Shown here piece after piece: positions 15,406 to 23,364 of a stretch of 33,196 nucleotides of DNA; the stretch's first letter is position 1, and the number at the start of each line of letters is the position of its first letter. The notes under the pieces are model-generated. The model was not told where the DNA came from. It searched no databases and saw only the letters and a program-made list of their open reading frames with translations. The translations under genes were made by a program, and so were the position numbers. Source of the stretch: Kribbella catacumbae DSM 19601. GTDB taxonomy: Bacteria; Actinomycetota; Actinomycetes; Propionibacteriales; Kribbellaceae. Where the stretch lies: NCBI RefSeq assembly GCF_000372465.1, contig NZ_AQUZ01000084.1, forward strand, positions 1-33,196, read 5' to 3'.

Positions 15406-16664
15406 ACCGCGACCTCGGCCTTCGATGAGGCCGGGGTCAGGATCTTCACGCGGCTGAGGACGACCAGACCGCCGACGAAGAAGCCGAGTCCCTGGATGAC
15501 CAGCATGGGGATGATGCCGACGACGTCGCCGAGCACGCCCGCGGCCGCGATGCCGACCAGCAGGGCAGCACCCTCGGCGGCGAAGAGCGCGCCGAAGACG
15601 CGACCGCGGGAGGCATCGTCGGTGAGCCGCTGGATCACGGTCATCGACCCGGCGACCAGGAACGCTCCCGGCACGCCGACGACGACCATGCAGACGAAGG
15701 CCGGCGCCAAACCGTCCCAGAACAAGGGATACAGGAACATCACCAGGTCTATCAGCCCGAACGCGACCGCCCCGAAACCCCACAGCTTCGCCGCCGAGAA
15801 CCGCGACCCGACCGCCGCCGCGATCAGCCCACCCGCGATTCCGCCGACCGCCTGCGACGAGGTGATCAGCCCGTACGCCGTACCGTCGCCGCCCAGTTCC
15901 GCCGACACGAATGGCGCGAACAGCGTGCTCATCACGCCTTCCCCGATCCCGGTGACCACCCCGAACACGAACACCAGCCGCATCGCCGGGCCGGCCAGGC
16001 AGATCCGGATCCCCTCCACCCATTCGTCCCTCAACGCCCGTACTGCGGGCCGCAGACCGCCGACGCGTTCCACCGTCACGCGCTCAGGCCGATGCCGTAC
16101 GCCGAGCAGGAACGCCATCGCCACGAGGTAGGTGGCCGCATCCACCAACGTGAGCAGGGAAAGCCCGCCGGCTGCTGCGAGCACTCCACCGAGGGCCGCG
16201 CCGACCAGGCGGGCGATGTCGTTGGTCTGGCTGTTCAGCGAATTGGCGGTGATGAGTTGCCGGGGCTCGACCAGCGACGGCACCAGCGACTGCTCGGCCG
16301 GCCGGAAAAATTGCTGAAGGCAACTTTGTACGAGGACGACCAGATAGATCAGCCAGAGCGTGCTCTCGCCCCGGACCAGAAGGAGGGGCAGCAACAGCAA
16401 CGCATGCAGGAGATTCGTGACGATCATCGTCCGCCGGCGGTCCCACCGGTCGACGAAGACACCGGCCAGCGAGCCGAGCAGCACCAACGGCAGGAACGAG
16501 GCGAGCAGCAGTCCACCCGATGCCAGCGTCGAGCCGGTCAACGCATAGACATGGAAGGCCAGCCCGATCCTGAGGATCCAGTCGCCGGTCAGCGAGATCA
16601 GCCCGGCGCCGAGCACGAGCCGGTAGTCGCGTTGCCGAGCGAGCACCTCCCACAGGTTCCTCAT
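15402..16664 (-). CDS. MFS transporter, ArsR-linked
   Basis: 420 residues with about 12 membrane segments. The start RDYRLVLGAGLISLTGDWILRIGL and the loop motif GVFVDRWDRRRTMIV are typical of the MFS_3/enterobactin exporter-like group, as are FFRPAEQSLVPSLV and LNSQTNDIARLVGAALGG. Its ATG overlaps the stop of the ArsR gene by 4 bp (ATGA, 16661-16664), so the pair forms an operon in which a repressor precedes the exporter it controls. The substrate is unknown; drug or toxic-compound export is the usual role of such pairs. The stop codon shares CTAG with the stop of the convergent CNNM gene. Confidence 0.88.
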   Translation of the reverse strand: MRNLWEVLARQRDYRLVLGAGLISLTGDWILRIGLAFHVYALTGSTLASGGLLLASFLPLVLLGSLAGVFVDRWDRRRTMIVTNLLHALLLLPLLLVRGESTLWLIYLVVLVQSCLQQFFRPAEQSLVPSLVEPRQLITANSLNSQTNDIARLVGAALGGVLAAAGGLSLLTLVDAATYLVAMAFLLGVRHRPERVTVERVGGLRPAVRALRDEWVEGIRICLAGPAMRLVFVFGVVTGIGEGVMSTLFAPFVSAELGGDGTAYGLITSSQAVGGIAGGLIAAAVGSRFSAAKLWGFGAVAFGLIDLVMFLYPLFWDGLAPAFVCMVVVGVPGAFLVAGSMTVIQRLTDDASRGRVFGALFAAEGAALLVGIAAAGVLGDVVGIIPMLVIQGLGFFVGGLVVLSRVKILTPASSKAEVAV

Positions 16665-17269
16665 GTCTCGGCGTCCTCAGCTGGCGACACCGTGACGATG
16701 CGGGTGAAGCCGACCAGCCGGCTCCCCGGCGGCCGAGTGGACTTGTCGTCGATCGGCCGCTCGTCGACGTACTGCAGGAGCAGAGCGCTGATCTTTTCCT
16801 CGAGCTCGGCCAGTTCGTCGCCGGTCAGATAGATGCCGGTGTAGACGATGCCCGAGTTCTCCCACCAGACCCGGTCCTCGTCGGTACGCCGCTGCTGCCA
16901 GTCGGCGAGGTTGCCCAGCGCCCGCTCGGCCATCAGTTGCTCCAGTACGTCGGCTGCCGCGGACGCCTCCGGAGTCAGCTCGAGATCCCGCCACGACTGC
17001 GACGTCGACACCAGCCGCCAGGGGCGCTCTCGGTTGTCCTTGCCGGGGGCAGGCTCCACGAAGTCGTACTTCGCCAGCTGCCGCAGGTGATGGGAGGCCA
17101 GCGCCTGGCTGATCCCCAGCCGCCGCGCCGCATCCGCCGCGGTCAGCGGCCCTTCCTTGCCCAGCAACCCCTGCAGGTCGAGCCGCACCGGATGAGCCAT
17201 CGCCCGGATCGCCAACGGGTCATCCAGCAACCGCCGCCGCCGAGGATCCTCCGAAGATTCCAAAGACAT
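16661..17269 (-). CDS. ArsR-family winged-helix regulator
   Basis: 202 residues. The winged helix (about 17-100) reads DPLAIRAMAHPVRLDLQGLL, then LTAADAARRLGISQALASHHLRQLAKYDFVEPA with a basic wing (GKDNRERPWRLV). The C-terminal half is helical with a Trp/Glu-rich stretch (WENSGIVYTGIYLTGDELAELEEKI), typical of the HTH_20 ArsR subgroup, which lacks the metal-binding Cys of true ArsR and probably senses an organic ligand. It overlaps the MFS transporter gene. The ATG has no ribosome site but follows a consensus promoter so closely that the mRNA should be leaderless. TTGGAAT repeats at the promoter suggest autoregulation. Confidence 0.88.
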   Translation of the reverse strand: MSLESSEDPRRRRLLDDPLAIRAMAHPVRLDLQGLLGKEGPLTAADAARRLGISQALASHHLRQLAKYDFVEPAPGKDNRERPWRLVSTSQSWRDLELTPEASAAADVLEQLMAERALGNLADWQQRRTDEDRVWWENSGIVYTGIYLTGDELAELEEKISALLLQYVDERPIDDKSTRPPGSRLVGFTRIVTVSPAEDAET

Positions 17270-17319
17270 GCTTGGAATATGCGAGAGCCGTCAGCCGATG
17301 TCAAGCCCTTGCTTGGAAT
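17257..17319 (-). promoter_or_regulatory. Promoter and repeated operator of the ArsR-MFS operon
   Basis: On the minus strand, TTGACA (17299-17304) and CATATT (17276-17281) are separated by exactly 17 bp, with the ATG 6 nt after the -10, giving a leaderless transcript. ATTCCAA (17257-17263) and TTGGAAT (17272-17278) form an inverted repeat across the -10 and start codon. GCTTGGAAT recurs at 17270-17278 and 17311-17319, 41 bp apart (about four helical turns), flanking the promoter. Confidence 0.7.
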
Positions 17320-17340
17320 GCCCTCGCCGAGAACCCACCA

Positions 17341-17387
17341 CCCCGCCCCGCCCGCGCCTCCGCCCCATCCCCGCCCCGCCCGCGCCT
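17341..17387. repeat. C-rich 19-bp direct repeat
   Basis: CCCCGCCCCGCCCGCGCCT occurs at 17341-17359 and 17369-17387 (28-bp period), between the ArsR gene and the 3' end of the kinase gene. The minus strand is rich in G-runs and could form a quadruplex. The remainder of this 129-bp gap holds only the ArsR promoter. Confidence 0.6.
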
Positions 17388-17398
17388 TCCCAGGAGGG

Positions 17399-18580
17399 TT
17401 AGTTCTTGCCAGGCTTGCCGGACTTCTTGTTCTGCTTGTCCTTCGGGGACTTTCCGGACTCGCTGGACTGATCAGCCTGGCTCGGCTGGCTGACGGCAGC
17501 TGAAGTCTTCGGCGGCGGTGCCGTCACCCGCGGACTGGTCGGGCTGATGCTCGGCGGCCGCACACTCGGTACGACGGCCGGCGTGGTCGCGCCCGAGTCG
17601 GGGGACAGGTCGTTGGTCGCCGGGATCTTGACGCTCTTCGCGTCGAGCAGGATGCCCATAGCGAACAGCAGCGCGAACGCAAGGACCGCCCCCGCGCCGA
17701 CGAGGACATTGCGCGGCGACGGACGACGTACAGGTAGAGCGAGGGTTGCTGAAAGCGCGGGCGGTGTCGCCTCCGCAGCCACCTCGGCGGCGGTCGGTCG
17801 ATCGGCCGGGTCCTTCGCGAGCAGCCAGAACAACAGCGCCTCGAACTCGCCGGCGAGCCGGGGTCGCAGGTCACTCGGCGGTACCGGCATCGTCTCGACG
17901 TGCTGGTACATGATCGACGCGGGATTCTCGGCCATGAACGGCGGATGACCGGTGACGAGTTGGTACAGCACGCAGCCGAGCGCATAGATGTCCGACGCCG
18001 CCTCGGCCGGCTCACCCAGCGCCCGCTCCGGAGCCAGGTAGTGGCTGGTCCCGACGATCTGGCCGGTCGCGGTGAGCGTCGTGGTCGTGTCGCTCAGCAG
18101 CCGGACGATGCCGAAGTCCGCGACCTTGACCGTGCCGTCGGAGGTGAGCAGCAGATTGCCCGGCTTGATGTCGCGATGGACCAGGCCCTGCTTGTGCGCA
18201 GCCGCCAGCCCAGCGGCAGCCTGCCGGATGATGCCGACCGCACGATCGGCCTCCATCGGCCCGCCCGCGCACAACTCCTCGCTGACCGTCCGCCCCTCGA
18301 CCAACTCCATCGCCAGATAGAAGCCATCGTCGTGCGGCCCATAGTCGTAGGCAGCAACCACATGAGGGTCGGTGACCATCGCGGCCGCCCGAGCCTCGCG
18401 CTCGAAGCGTTCGTCAGCGGCAAGACTCTCGCGACGTGGCAGCAGCAACTTGATGGCGACCTCACGGCCCCGTACTTCGTCCGTGGCGCGGTACACCTCA
18501 CCCATCCCACCGCGACCCAACGGCTCGTGCAGCCGATAGCGCTCGGCCACTAGCCCGGCGACGTCTTCAGCTGGCCTCAT
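17399..18580 (-). CDS. Receptor-type Ser/Thr protein kinase (PknB-like)
   Basis: 393 residues. The kinase domain (about 15-272) has the Gly-rich loop GRGGMGEVY (22-30), VAIK with K44, catalytic HRDIKPGN (135-142), DFG (155-157), the activation segment with a Thr run (SDTTTTLTATGQIVGTSHYLAPER) and SDIYALGCVLYQLVTG. One membrane segment (about 291-312) follows, then an 80-residue extracellular Pro/Ser/Thr tail ending in a Lys-rich stretch (SPKDKQNKKSGKPGKN). There are no PASTA repeats, so the sensor is a short basic tail that might bind anionic cell-wall polymers (inference). It stands alone on the minus strand, downstream of an alpha/beta hydrolase gene. Confidence 0.94.
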   Translation of the reverse strand: MRPAEDVAGLVAERYRLHEPLGRGGMGEVYRATDEVRGREVAIKLLLPRRESLAADERFEREARAAAMVTDPHVVAAYDYGPHDDGFYLAMELVEGRTVSEELCAGGPMEADRAVGIIRQAAAGLAAAHKQGLVHRDIKPGNLLLTSDGTVKVADFGIVRLLSDTTTTLTATGQIVGTSHYLAPERALGEPAEAASDIYALGCVLYQLVTGHPPFMAENPASIMYQHVETMPVPPSDLRPRLAGEFEALLFWLLAKDPADRPTAAEVAAEATPPALSATLALPVRRPSPRNVLVGAGAVLAFALLFAMGILLDAKSVKIPATNDLSPDSGATTPAVVPSVRPPSISPTSPRVTAPPPKTSAAVSQPSQADQSSESGKSPKDKQNKKSGKPGKN

Positions 18581-18618
18581 CTAAGGCGCGGTACCCAAGC
18601 AGGCCAACCCGCAAGCGC

Positions 18619-19446
18619 TCAGAGTTGACGGCGGAGCCACTCCAGTCCGTCAACGGCGTGGCCGAGGACGGAGATGTGGCCGTCCTGCGGGGTGAGCCGT
18701 AGCTCGGCGGTCGGGCAGTGGCTCGCGAGCCAGGACCCGTGAGTGCTGGGAATGATGCGGTCCTCCCCGCCGTGCAGCAGCAGGATCGGTGCGGTGATGG
18801 TGCCCGGGTCGCAGCCCCAAGGAATCACATAAGAAACGTCGTCGTCGATCAGCCCGTACGGCCCGGCCCGCATCCCCTCGCCTGCGACCGACCCGAGCCA
18901 GGACCACGGGCCGTCGAACATCGCCAGATCAGCCTCCGTGAACTCCGGGTCGTACTCGACCCCCGAGGCTTCATGCGCCTCCTTCACCTCGCGACCGCCA
19001 AGCGCCGCGCGCAAGGACGCCACCCCCGACGGCAGCATCCCGCCGAACCAGTCCAGCCCGTCCACGCCGTACGGCGCGATCGCGGCCAGCGTCATGGCGG
19101 CCTGCACCCGATCGCCGAGGGTGGCCGCGCTGCCGAGCGCGTAGCAGCCGCCGCCGGAGTACCCGGCCACCGCGAAGCGGTCGATGCCGAGTGAGTCGGC
19201 GGCCTGCTCGAGGTCATGGGCAGTCGACGCCATCGTGCGCCCGGGTGCCGGGGTCGAACCGCCGTACCCGGGTCGGTCGAACGAGAACCACCGCAGGCCA
19301 AGCCGTTCCGCGGTCTCGAACAGCGGCTCGGGCGGTGCACCGAGGTTGGGCGTGCCGTGGGACCACCAGACGGGCAGATCGCCGCGACCGGTGTCGTAGA
19401 CGTGCAGGGTGCGGCCGTCGCTCAACTTGAGGTCGGTCTCGTTCAT
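18619..19446 (-). CDS. Alpha/beta hydrolase
   Basis: 275 residues of a cytoplasmic alpha/beta hydrolase. The oxyanion region is WWSHGTPN, the Pro-rich turn SFDRPGYGGS, the nucleophile elbow AGYSGGGCYAL (catalytic Ser), the acid probably the Asp of HGGEDRIIP and the base the His of QDGHISVLGH. The substrate is unknown. The open frame extends upstream, but the ATG at 19446 begins the conserved N-terminus (LKLSDGRTLHVYDTG) and follows AAGGTGAA. It is 38 bp from the kinase gene on the same strand. A perfect inverted repeat lies upstream at 19507-19529. Confidence 0.9.
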   Translation of the reverse strand: MNETDLKLSDGRTLHVYDTGRGDLPVWWSHGTPNLGAPPEPLFETAERLGLRWFSFDRPGYGGSTPAPGRTMASTAHDLEQAADSLGIDRFAVAGYSGGGCYALGSAATLGDRVQAAMTLAAIAPYGVDGLDWFGGMLPSGVASLRAALGGREVKEAHEASGVEYDPEFTEADLAMFDGPWSWLGSVAGEGMRAGPYGLIDDDVSYVIPWGCDPGTITAPILLLHGGEDRIIPSTHGSWLASHCPTAELRLTPQDGHISVLGHAVDGLEWLRRQL

Positions 19447-19506
19447 GGCGTTCACCTTAGGGTCGATCCGCTGTGTCGGCCGGTACGTCGGACCGGCTGA
19501 GAACTG

Positions 19507-19529
19507 CTCGACATTTCGCAAATGTCGAG
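19507..19529. promoter_or_regulatory. Perfect 10-bp inverted repeat, candidate operator
   Basis: CTCGACATTT (19507-19516), CGC, AAATGTCGAG (19520-19529). It lies between the divergent hydrolase start (19446) and the truncated YCII-like gene (19586). The AT-rich core with a 3-bp centre looks like a repressor site rather than a terminator. Confidence 0.5.
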
Positions 19530-19585
19530 AAGGGGAGCGGCCTCCGACCTGTGCTGCGAAGATCCACTCGACGGAAGGAACCGCC

Positions 19586-19660
19586 ATGAAGCACCTGCTC
19601 CTGATCCACAGCAACCCGCTGACCTGGGGACATGAACTCCGCCCGATCGCGACCTGGTAG
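19586..19660 (+). pseudogene. 5' remnant of a YCII-type gene
   Basis: A 24-codon frame begins MKHLLLIHSNPLTWGH, which closely resembles the N-terminus of actinobacterial YCII/DGPF-domain proteins (MKYLLLI-NP-W). It is preceded by a good ribosome site (GGAAGGAACC, about 19573-19582). It then reads off into an unrelated TGGTAG and stops, so about 100 residues of the family are missing. A 100-bp inverted-repeat element begins 8 bp after the stop. Most likely a gene whose body was lost by deletion or insertion. A functional 24-residue peptide is possible but less likely. Confidence 0.55.
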
Positions 19661-19667
19661 TAGGCCC

Positions 19668-19767
19668 GGACCGCCCCCACTCACAAACCCGTCGTTTCCG
19701 CCCGGGAGCAGGCCAGTGCACGCTTGGCCTGGTGCGATCAGTCGAGGTTTGTGAGTGGTGGCGGTCC
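19668..19767. repeat. 100-bp inverted-repeat element (MITE- or terminator-like)
   Basis: The 22-nt ends 19668-19689 and 19746-19767 are inverted copies with a single mismatch. The 56-nt interior holds a smaller hairpin (AGGCCA 19710-19715 / TGGCCT 19725-19730). GCCC flanks the element on both sides (19664-19667, 19768-19771), like a 4-bp target duplication. It lies between a truncated gene and the 3' end of the kinase gene, so it could also serve as a terminator for that minus-strand gene. Confidence 0.5.
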
Positions 19768-19788
19768 GCCCATCACGCTAGGTGATCG

Positions 19789-20826
19789 TCAGCTGACCAG
19801 TCGGGCGTGGTTGGAGCGGGTGGCGAGGGCTGGGTCGAGGACGCCCAGGGCCAGCCAGGTCGCGCCGCCGACGCCGTCGCGGGCGGTCAGTACCTCGCCG
19901 TCGAAGTGCTCGTGAATGGTTTGCCGCAGCAATCTCCCTACCGGCGACGATTCACCGGCAACACTGCCCGCGAGCACCAATGGGCCATTGTCCGACGTTG
20001 TCCTGAGCCGGCTGACCGTCTCTGTGAGCAGTTCGGCTGCGCGTTTCACCAGCGCATGGGCGGTCTTGTCATTCTGGTCGTACGCCGCCACCACCACGCG
20101 GGCCAGTTCGGCCAGGAGGACCGGCGGACGCGCGTTCACGGTGCGAATCAGGTCATCACGGAGCACGTCGTACCCAACACGCTCCGCAGTTGCGCCCGGA
20201 TCACGATCCGGCAGCACGGCCTTCACGACCTCTTCGCCGAGCAGCCCGATCGGCTCGCCCAGATCGAGAGCGCGCAGCAGGCTGCGCATTGCCTCCCGGC
20301 CGAGCCAGAAGCCTGACCCGTCGTCGCCAAGCAACCAGCCGTGCCCGTCCGCCGTCCGGGTCAGCCGGTGGTCGCGGACCAGTCCGGCCGCCGATCCGGT
20401 GCCCGCGATCAGCACGGTGCCGTTCGCCTCCGGTGTGCCTGATGCGAAAGCGACCTCGAGATCGCCGATGTAGTCGGCCTCGCAGACCAGCCCGGCACCG
20501 TTCCAGGCGGCGTCGAACTGGGCCCGGACGCCGGGGTTGGACAGTGCGGAACCGCCGGCCGCGCCGATCACGGCGGTCTGGACCAGGGCCGGGTCGAGGC
20601 CCTCCAGCGCCTGGTGAATGGCCTGTCCGAAGTTGGCCGCCGCGCTGGCGGGGTGGCTGGTCGGATTTCCGCCGGCAGCGGCCCCGCGGCCAACTACGTT
20701 GCCGTCATGGTCTGCGATAACGATCCGGGTGGAGGTGCCGCCGAGGTCGCCGCCCAGGACCAGTGTGGATGCTGGCATCAAGACCACTGATTCCGTTGGT
20801 TGCGCGAATGGGCGTTCGACCGACAT
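19789..20826 (-). CDS. N-acetylglucosamine kinase-like BadF/BadG ATPase
   Basis: 345 residues of the BadF/BadG/BcrA/BcrD (NagK-like) ASKHA kinases. The phosphate-1 motif is GGDLGGTSTRIVI (DLGGT 27-31); GAAGGSAL, VLIAGTGSAAGL (phosphate-2 region), GDDGSGFWLGREA and PLVLAGSVAG follow. In this family GDEGSG-like motifs mark amino-sugar kinases, so the likely reaction is ATP-dependent phosphorylation of GlcNAc or a related sugar. The start at 20826 (MSVERPF) is preferred because GGAG lies 8 nt upstream; ATG 20778 (MPASTL) would give a 16-residue shorter protein with no clear ribosome site. It is divergent from the SIS-ngcEFG-like operon, which fits uptake followed by phosphorylation. Confidence 0.88.
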   Translation of the reverse strand: MSVERPFAQPTESVVLMPASTLVLGGDLGGTSTRIVIADHDGNVVGRGAAAGGNPTSHPASAAANFGQAIHQALEGLDPALVQTAVIGAAGGSALSNPGVRAQFDAAWNGAGLVCEADYIGDLEVAFASGTPEANGTVLIAGTGSAAGLVRDHRLTRTADGHGWLLGDDGSGFWLGREAMRSLLRALDLGEPIGLLGEEVVKAVLPDRDPGATAERVGYDVLRDDLIRTVNARPPVLLAELARVVVAAYDQNDKTAHALVKRAAELLTETVSRLRTTSDNGPLVLAGSVAGESSPVGRLLRQTIHEHFDGEVLTARDGVGGATWLALGVLDPALATRSNHARLVS

Positions 20827-21035
20827 AAGCAATGCTCCAAACTGCTCGAAAGAGTCTAGTCGTGAACAGAAATAGACAAGGTCACGCAACGGTCCCGATC
20901 TGGGAAGAAGAGTGAGATGAGCCTTGACTTTAGCTGCCAGGTGAGAAAAGTTCTGTCCAGCAAACCGCAAACTTGCGCACTTGTCGGCACCAGGTGTGTC
21001 GCGGTGATCAATTTAGTCGAGGGGACGGGCCTCTG

Positions 21036-21836
21036 ATGGCCAGCACGGCAGACGGCAGCAACCAGGCCGGCCACGGGGACGGGGGAGCGTTGAGCGCGCA
21101 GGCTTATGTTCACGCGCTCACTCCGATCATGACCGCCGTGACCGGGCAGATCGACGGCCCGATCCAGCAGGCGGCCGAGCTGATGACTGCTTCCCTACGC
21201 GCCAACGGCGTCATTCAGGCCTTCGGCTCCGGTCACTCCGAAGCACTGGCGATGGAGATCGCCGGCCGCGCGGGTGGCCTGATCGCGACCAACCGGATCG
21301 CCCTGCGCGACCTGGTCCTGCTCGGCGGCGAATCGACCGAGCTGCTGCGCGGCGGCGAGCTCGAGCGCGACCCGTCGTACTCCCGCAAGCTCTACGAACT
21401 GTCCGCGGCCCGACCGGGCGATCTGTTCGTGATCGCTTCCAACTCCGGCGTGAACGGCTCGATCGTCGAGCTCGCCTCGGTGGTGAAGGAGAAGGGTCAC
21501 CCCCTGATCGCGATCACCTCGCTGCAGCACACCAGCGGGGTGGACTCGCGGCACCCGTCCGGCAAGAAGTTGATCGACTTCGCCGACGTCGTGCTCGACA
21601 ACCACGCTCCGTACGGCGACTCCGTGCTGGATCTGCCAACTGGTGGCAAGGTCTGCGCCGTGTCGTCCATCACTGCCGCGCTGATCGCGCAGATGCTGGT
21701 CGCGGAGGTTCTGCGCCGGCTGACCGAGGCCGGCGAAAAGCCACCGGTCTACCTGTCCGCGAACATCCCGGGCGGCGACGATCACAACCACGCCCTTGAA
21801 GCACAGTACGCCGGCCGGATCCGGCGTACTGCTTGA
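21036..21836 (+). CDS. SIS-domain sugar-phosphate protein (UPF0309/NagS-like)
   Basis: 266 residues. A single SIS domain of the UPF0309 type: FGSGHSEALAMEIAGRAGGL, LFVIASNSGVNGSIVELA, GHPLIAITSLQHTSGVDSRHPSGKKL, FADVVLDNHAPYGDS and the C-terminal NIPGGDDHNHALEAQYAGRI. SIS proteins bind phosphosugars. A Streptomyces coelicolor member (SCO4393, NagS) has been linked to GlcNAc-6-phosphate dehydration and amino-sugar toxicity (recalled, unverified). Here it heads an operon with an NgcEFG-like importer and faces a GlcNAc-type kinase, so a GlcNAc-6-P-related role is plausible. The ATG at 21036 follows GAGGGGACGGG. The open frame upstream has no conserved sequence. Confidence 0.88.
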   Translation: MASTADGSNQAGHGDGGALSAQAYVHALTPIMTAVTGQIDGPIQQAAELMTASLRANGVIQAFGSGHSEALAMEIAGRAGGLIATNRIALRDLVLLGGESTELLRGGELERDPSYSRKLYELSAARPGDLFVIASNSGVNGSIVELASVVKEKGHPLIAITSLQHTSGVDSRHPSGKKLIDFADVVLDNHAPYGDSVLDLPTGGKVCAVSSITAALIAQMLVAEVLRRLTEAGEKPPVYLSANIPGGDDHNHALEAQYAGRIRRTA

Positions 21837-21859
21837 AACACTCTCGGAAGGCGGGACCC

Positions 21860-23278
21860 ATGACCACTCCCAACAACCTGTCGCGGCGGCTGTTCCTGCA
21901 GCGCGCGGCGGTCGGCACCCTGCTGGCCACCGGCGGCAGCACGCTCCTCGCGGCCTGCGCCAGTGGTGGCGACGAAGGCGACACCGGCGGTGGCGGCGCC
22001 GACAAGACGGCGGAGAACCCCTTCGGCGTCAAGAAGGAAGACCCGCTGGACGTCGTCATCTTCAAGGGTGGCTACGGCGACGACTACGCGAAGTTCCACG
22101 AGTCGCTGTACAAGAAGAAGTTCGCCGAGTCGGCGATCAAGCACACCGGTACCACGGAGATCACCCCGACCCTGCAGCCGCGCTTCAACGGCGGCAACCC
22201 GCCGGACGTGATCGACAACTCCGGCGCCAAGATGCTGCCGGTGTCGACGCTGGCCAGCTCCGGGCAGCTGGCCGACCTGACCGCGCTGCTCGACGCCGCG
22301 TCGATCGACGACCCGGCCGTGAAGGTGCGCGACTCGGTCGAGCCGATCACCCTCGAGGCGGCCCAGCAGGGCGGCAAGCCGGCCGTGCTGAACTACGTCC
22401 TCACCGTCTACGGCCTCTGGTACAACAAGAAGCTGTTCACCGAGAAGGGCTGGGAGCCGGCCAAGACCTGGGCCGAGTTCCTCACCCTGTGTGAGACGAT
22501 CAAGAAGGCCGGGATCGCGCCGCTGGCCCACCAGGGCAAGCACCCGTACTACATCGGCCAGATCCTGCTCGACATGGCCGTCAAGCACGGTGGCAAGGAC
22601 GTCATCAAGGCGATCGACGGCCTGGAGCCGAACGCCTGGATGCACCCGTCGATCAAGCTGGCCGCCGAGGCGCTGCTGGAGCTGAAGAAGAAGGACTACA
22701 TCCTCAAGGGCACCGAGGGTCTGGACCACATCCAGTCCCAGACCGCCTGGAACCAGGGCAAGGCCGCCTTCATCCCGAGCGGTTCCTGGCTGGAGAACGA
22801 GCAGAAGCCGGTCGCGCCGAAGGACTTCGCGACCACCGTCGCCTTCACCCCGCTGCTCGACGGCGCCAAGCTTCCGGTCGACTGCACCGAGATCAGCGCC
22901 GGTGAGGGCTTCATCGTGCCGGAGAAGGCGAAGAACAAGGCCGGCGGCCTGGAGTACCTTCGTCTCATGCTCTCGAAGGAAGGTGCCGGCAAGTTCACCG
23001 AACTGACCGGTTCGCCGACCGTGGTGAAGGGTGCTGCCGAGGGACTCACGCTGAGCCCGGGCGCCGCCTCCTCCAGCGCGTTGCTGAAGTCGGGTGCCGA
23101 CAACAACTGGTCGACGTACTTCGGCGACTGGTACTCGCCGATGCGCGACCCGCTGTACAGCATCGTGGCCGAGCTGGTCGCAGCCCGGATCACCTCGGAC
23201 GAGTTCCAGAAGCGGGCCCAGAAGCTCGCCGACGACACTGCCAAGGACCCCAAGACCGTCAAGCGCACCCGGAGCTGA
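21860..23278 (+). CDS. ngcE: NgcE-like carbohydrate ABC transporter binding lipoprotein
   Basis: 472 residues. A Tat-type signal (SRRLFLQRAA, Arg9-Arg10) leads to a lipobox LAAC with Cys33, so it is probably a Tat-exported lipoprotein. The rest is an extracellular solute-binding protein 1 fold with NgcE-family features: LQPRFNGGNPPDVIDNSG, TVYGLWYNKKLF, HPYYIGQILLDMAVKHGG, SGSWLENE and IVPEKAKNKAGGLEYLRLMLSKE. NgcE of Streptomyces olivaceoviridis binds GlcNAc and chitobiose (established). The ATG at 21860 has GGAAGG 8 bp upstream; the long frame begins at a TTG inside the preceding gene's end. A perfect palindrome follows the gene, as is common after abundant binding proteins. Confidence 0.9.
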   Translation: MTTPNNLSRRLFLQRAAVGTLLATGGSTLLAACASGGDEGDTGGGGADKTAENPFGVKKEDPLDVVIFKGGYGDDYAKFHESLYKKKFAESAIKHTGTTEITPTLQPRFNGGNPPDVIDNSGAKMLPVSTLASSGQLADLTALLDAASIDDPAVKVRDSVEPITLEAAQQGGKPAVLNYVLTVYGLWYNKKLFTEKGWEPAKTWAEFLTLCETIKKAGIAPLAHQGKHPYYIGQILLDMAVKHGGKDVIKAIDGLEPNAWMHPSIKLAAEALLELKKKDYILKGTEGLDHIQSQTAWNQGKAAFIPSGSWLENEQKPVAPKDFATTVAFTPLLDGAKLPVDCTEISAGEGFIVPEKAKNKAGGLEYLRLMLSKEGAGKFTELTGSPTVVKGAAEGLTLSPGAASSSALLKSGADNNWSTYFGDWYSPMRDPLYSIVAELVAARITSDEFQKRAQKLADDTAKDPKTVKRTRS

Positions 23279-23315
23279 TCCTCCACCCCTGCACTTCGCG
23301 GCCCTGATCGCGGGT

Positions 23316-23335
23316 CGCCCTCAGCGCTGAGGGCG
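23316..23335 (+). terminator. Perfect 20-bp palindrome between ngcE and ngcF
   Basis: CGCCCTCAGCGCTGAGGGCG, placed in the 86-bp gap after the binding-protein gene. It may stabilise the upstream mRNA end or partly terminate, giving more binding protein than permease. Confidence 0.6.
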
Positions 23336-23364
23336 GCCCCGGCCAGCGACCACTTAGGAGAGAG

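Noticed and set aside
13966..16023. A 685-codon open frame on the minus strand across the CNNM/CBS gene and part of the MFS gene
   Set aside because: It is antisense to a clearly conserved gene, has Arg/Gly/Asp-rich low-complexity sequence and no family motif. Long antisense frames are expected in high-GC DNA.
17341..17387. The C-rich direct repeat as a CRISPR or VNTR array
   Set aside because: Only two copies with a 9-bp spacer and strongly biased composition; insufficient for an array.
20827..21035. Possible DasR site in the kinase/SIS intergenic region (AGAGTCTAGTCG near 20846)
   Set aside because: Only the central TCTAG matches the consensus TGGTCTAGACCA; the flanks do not.
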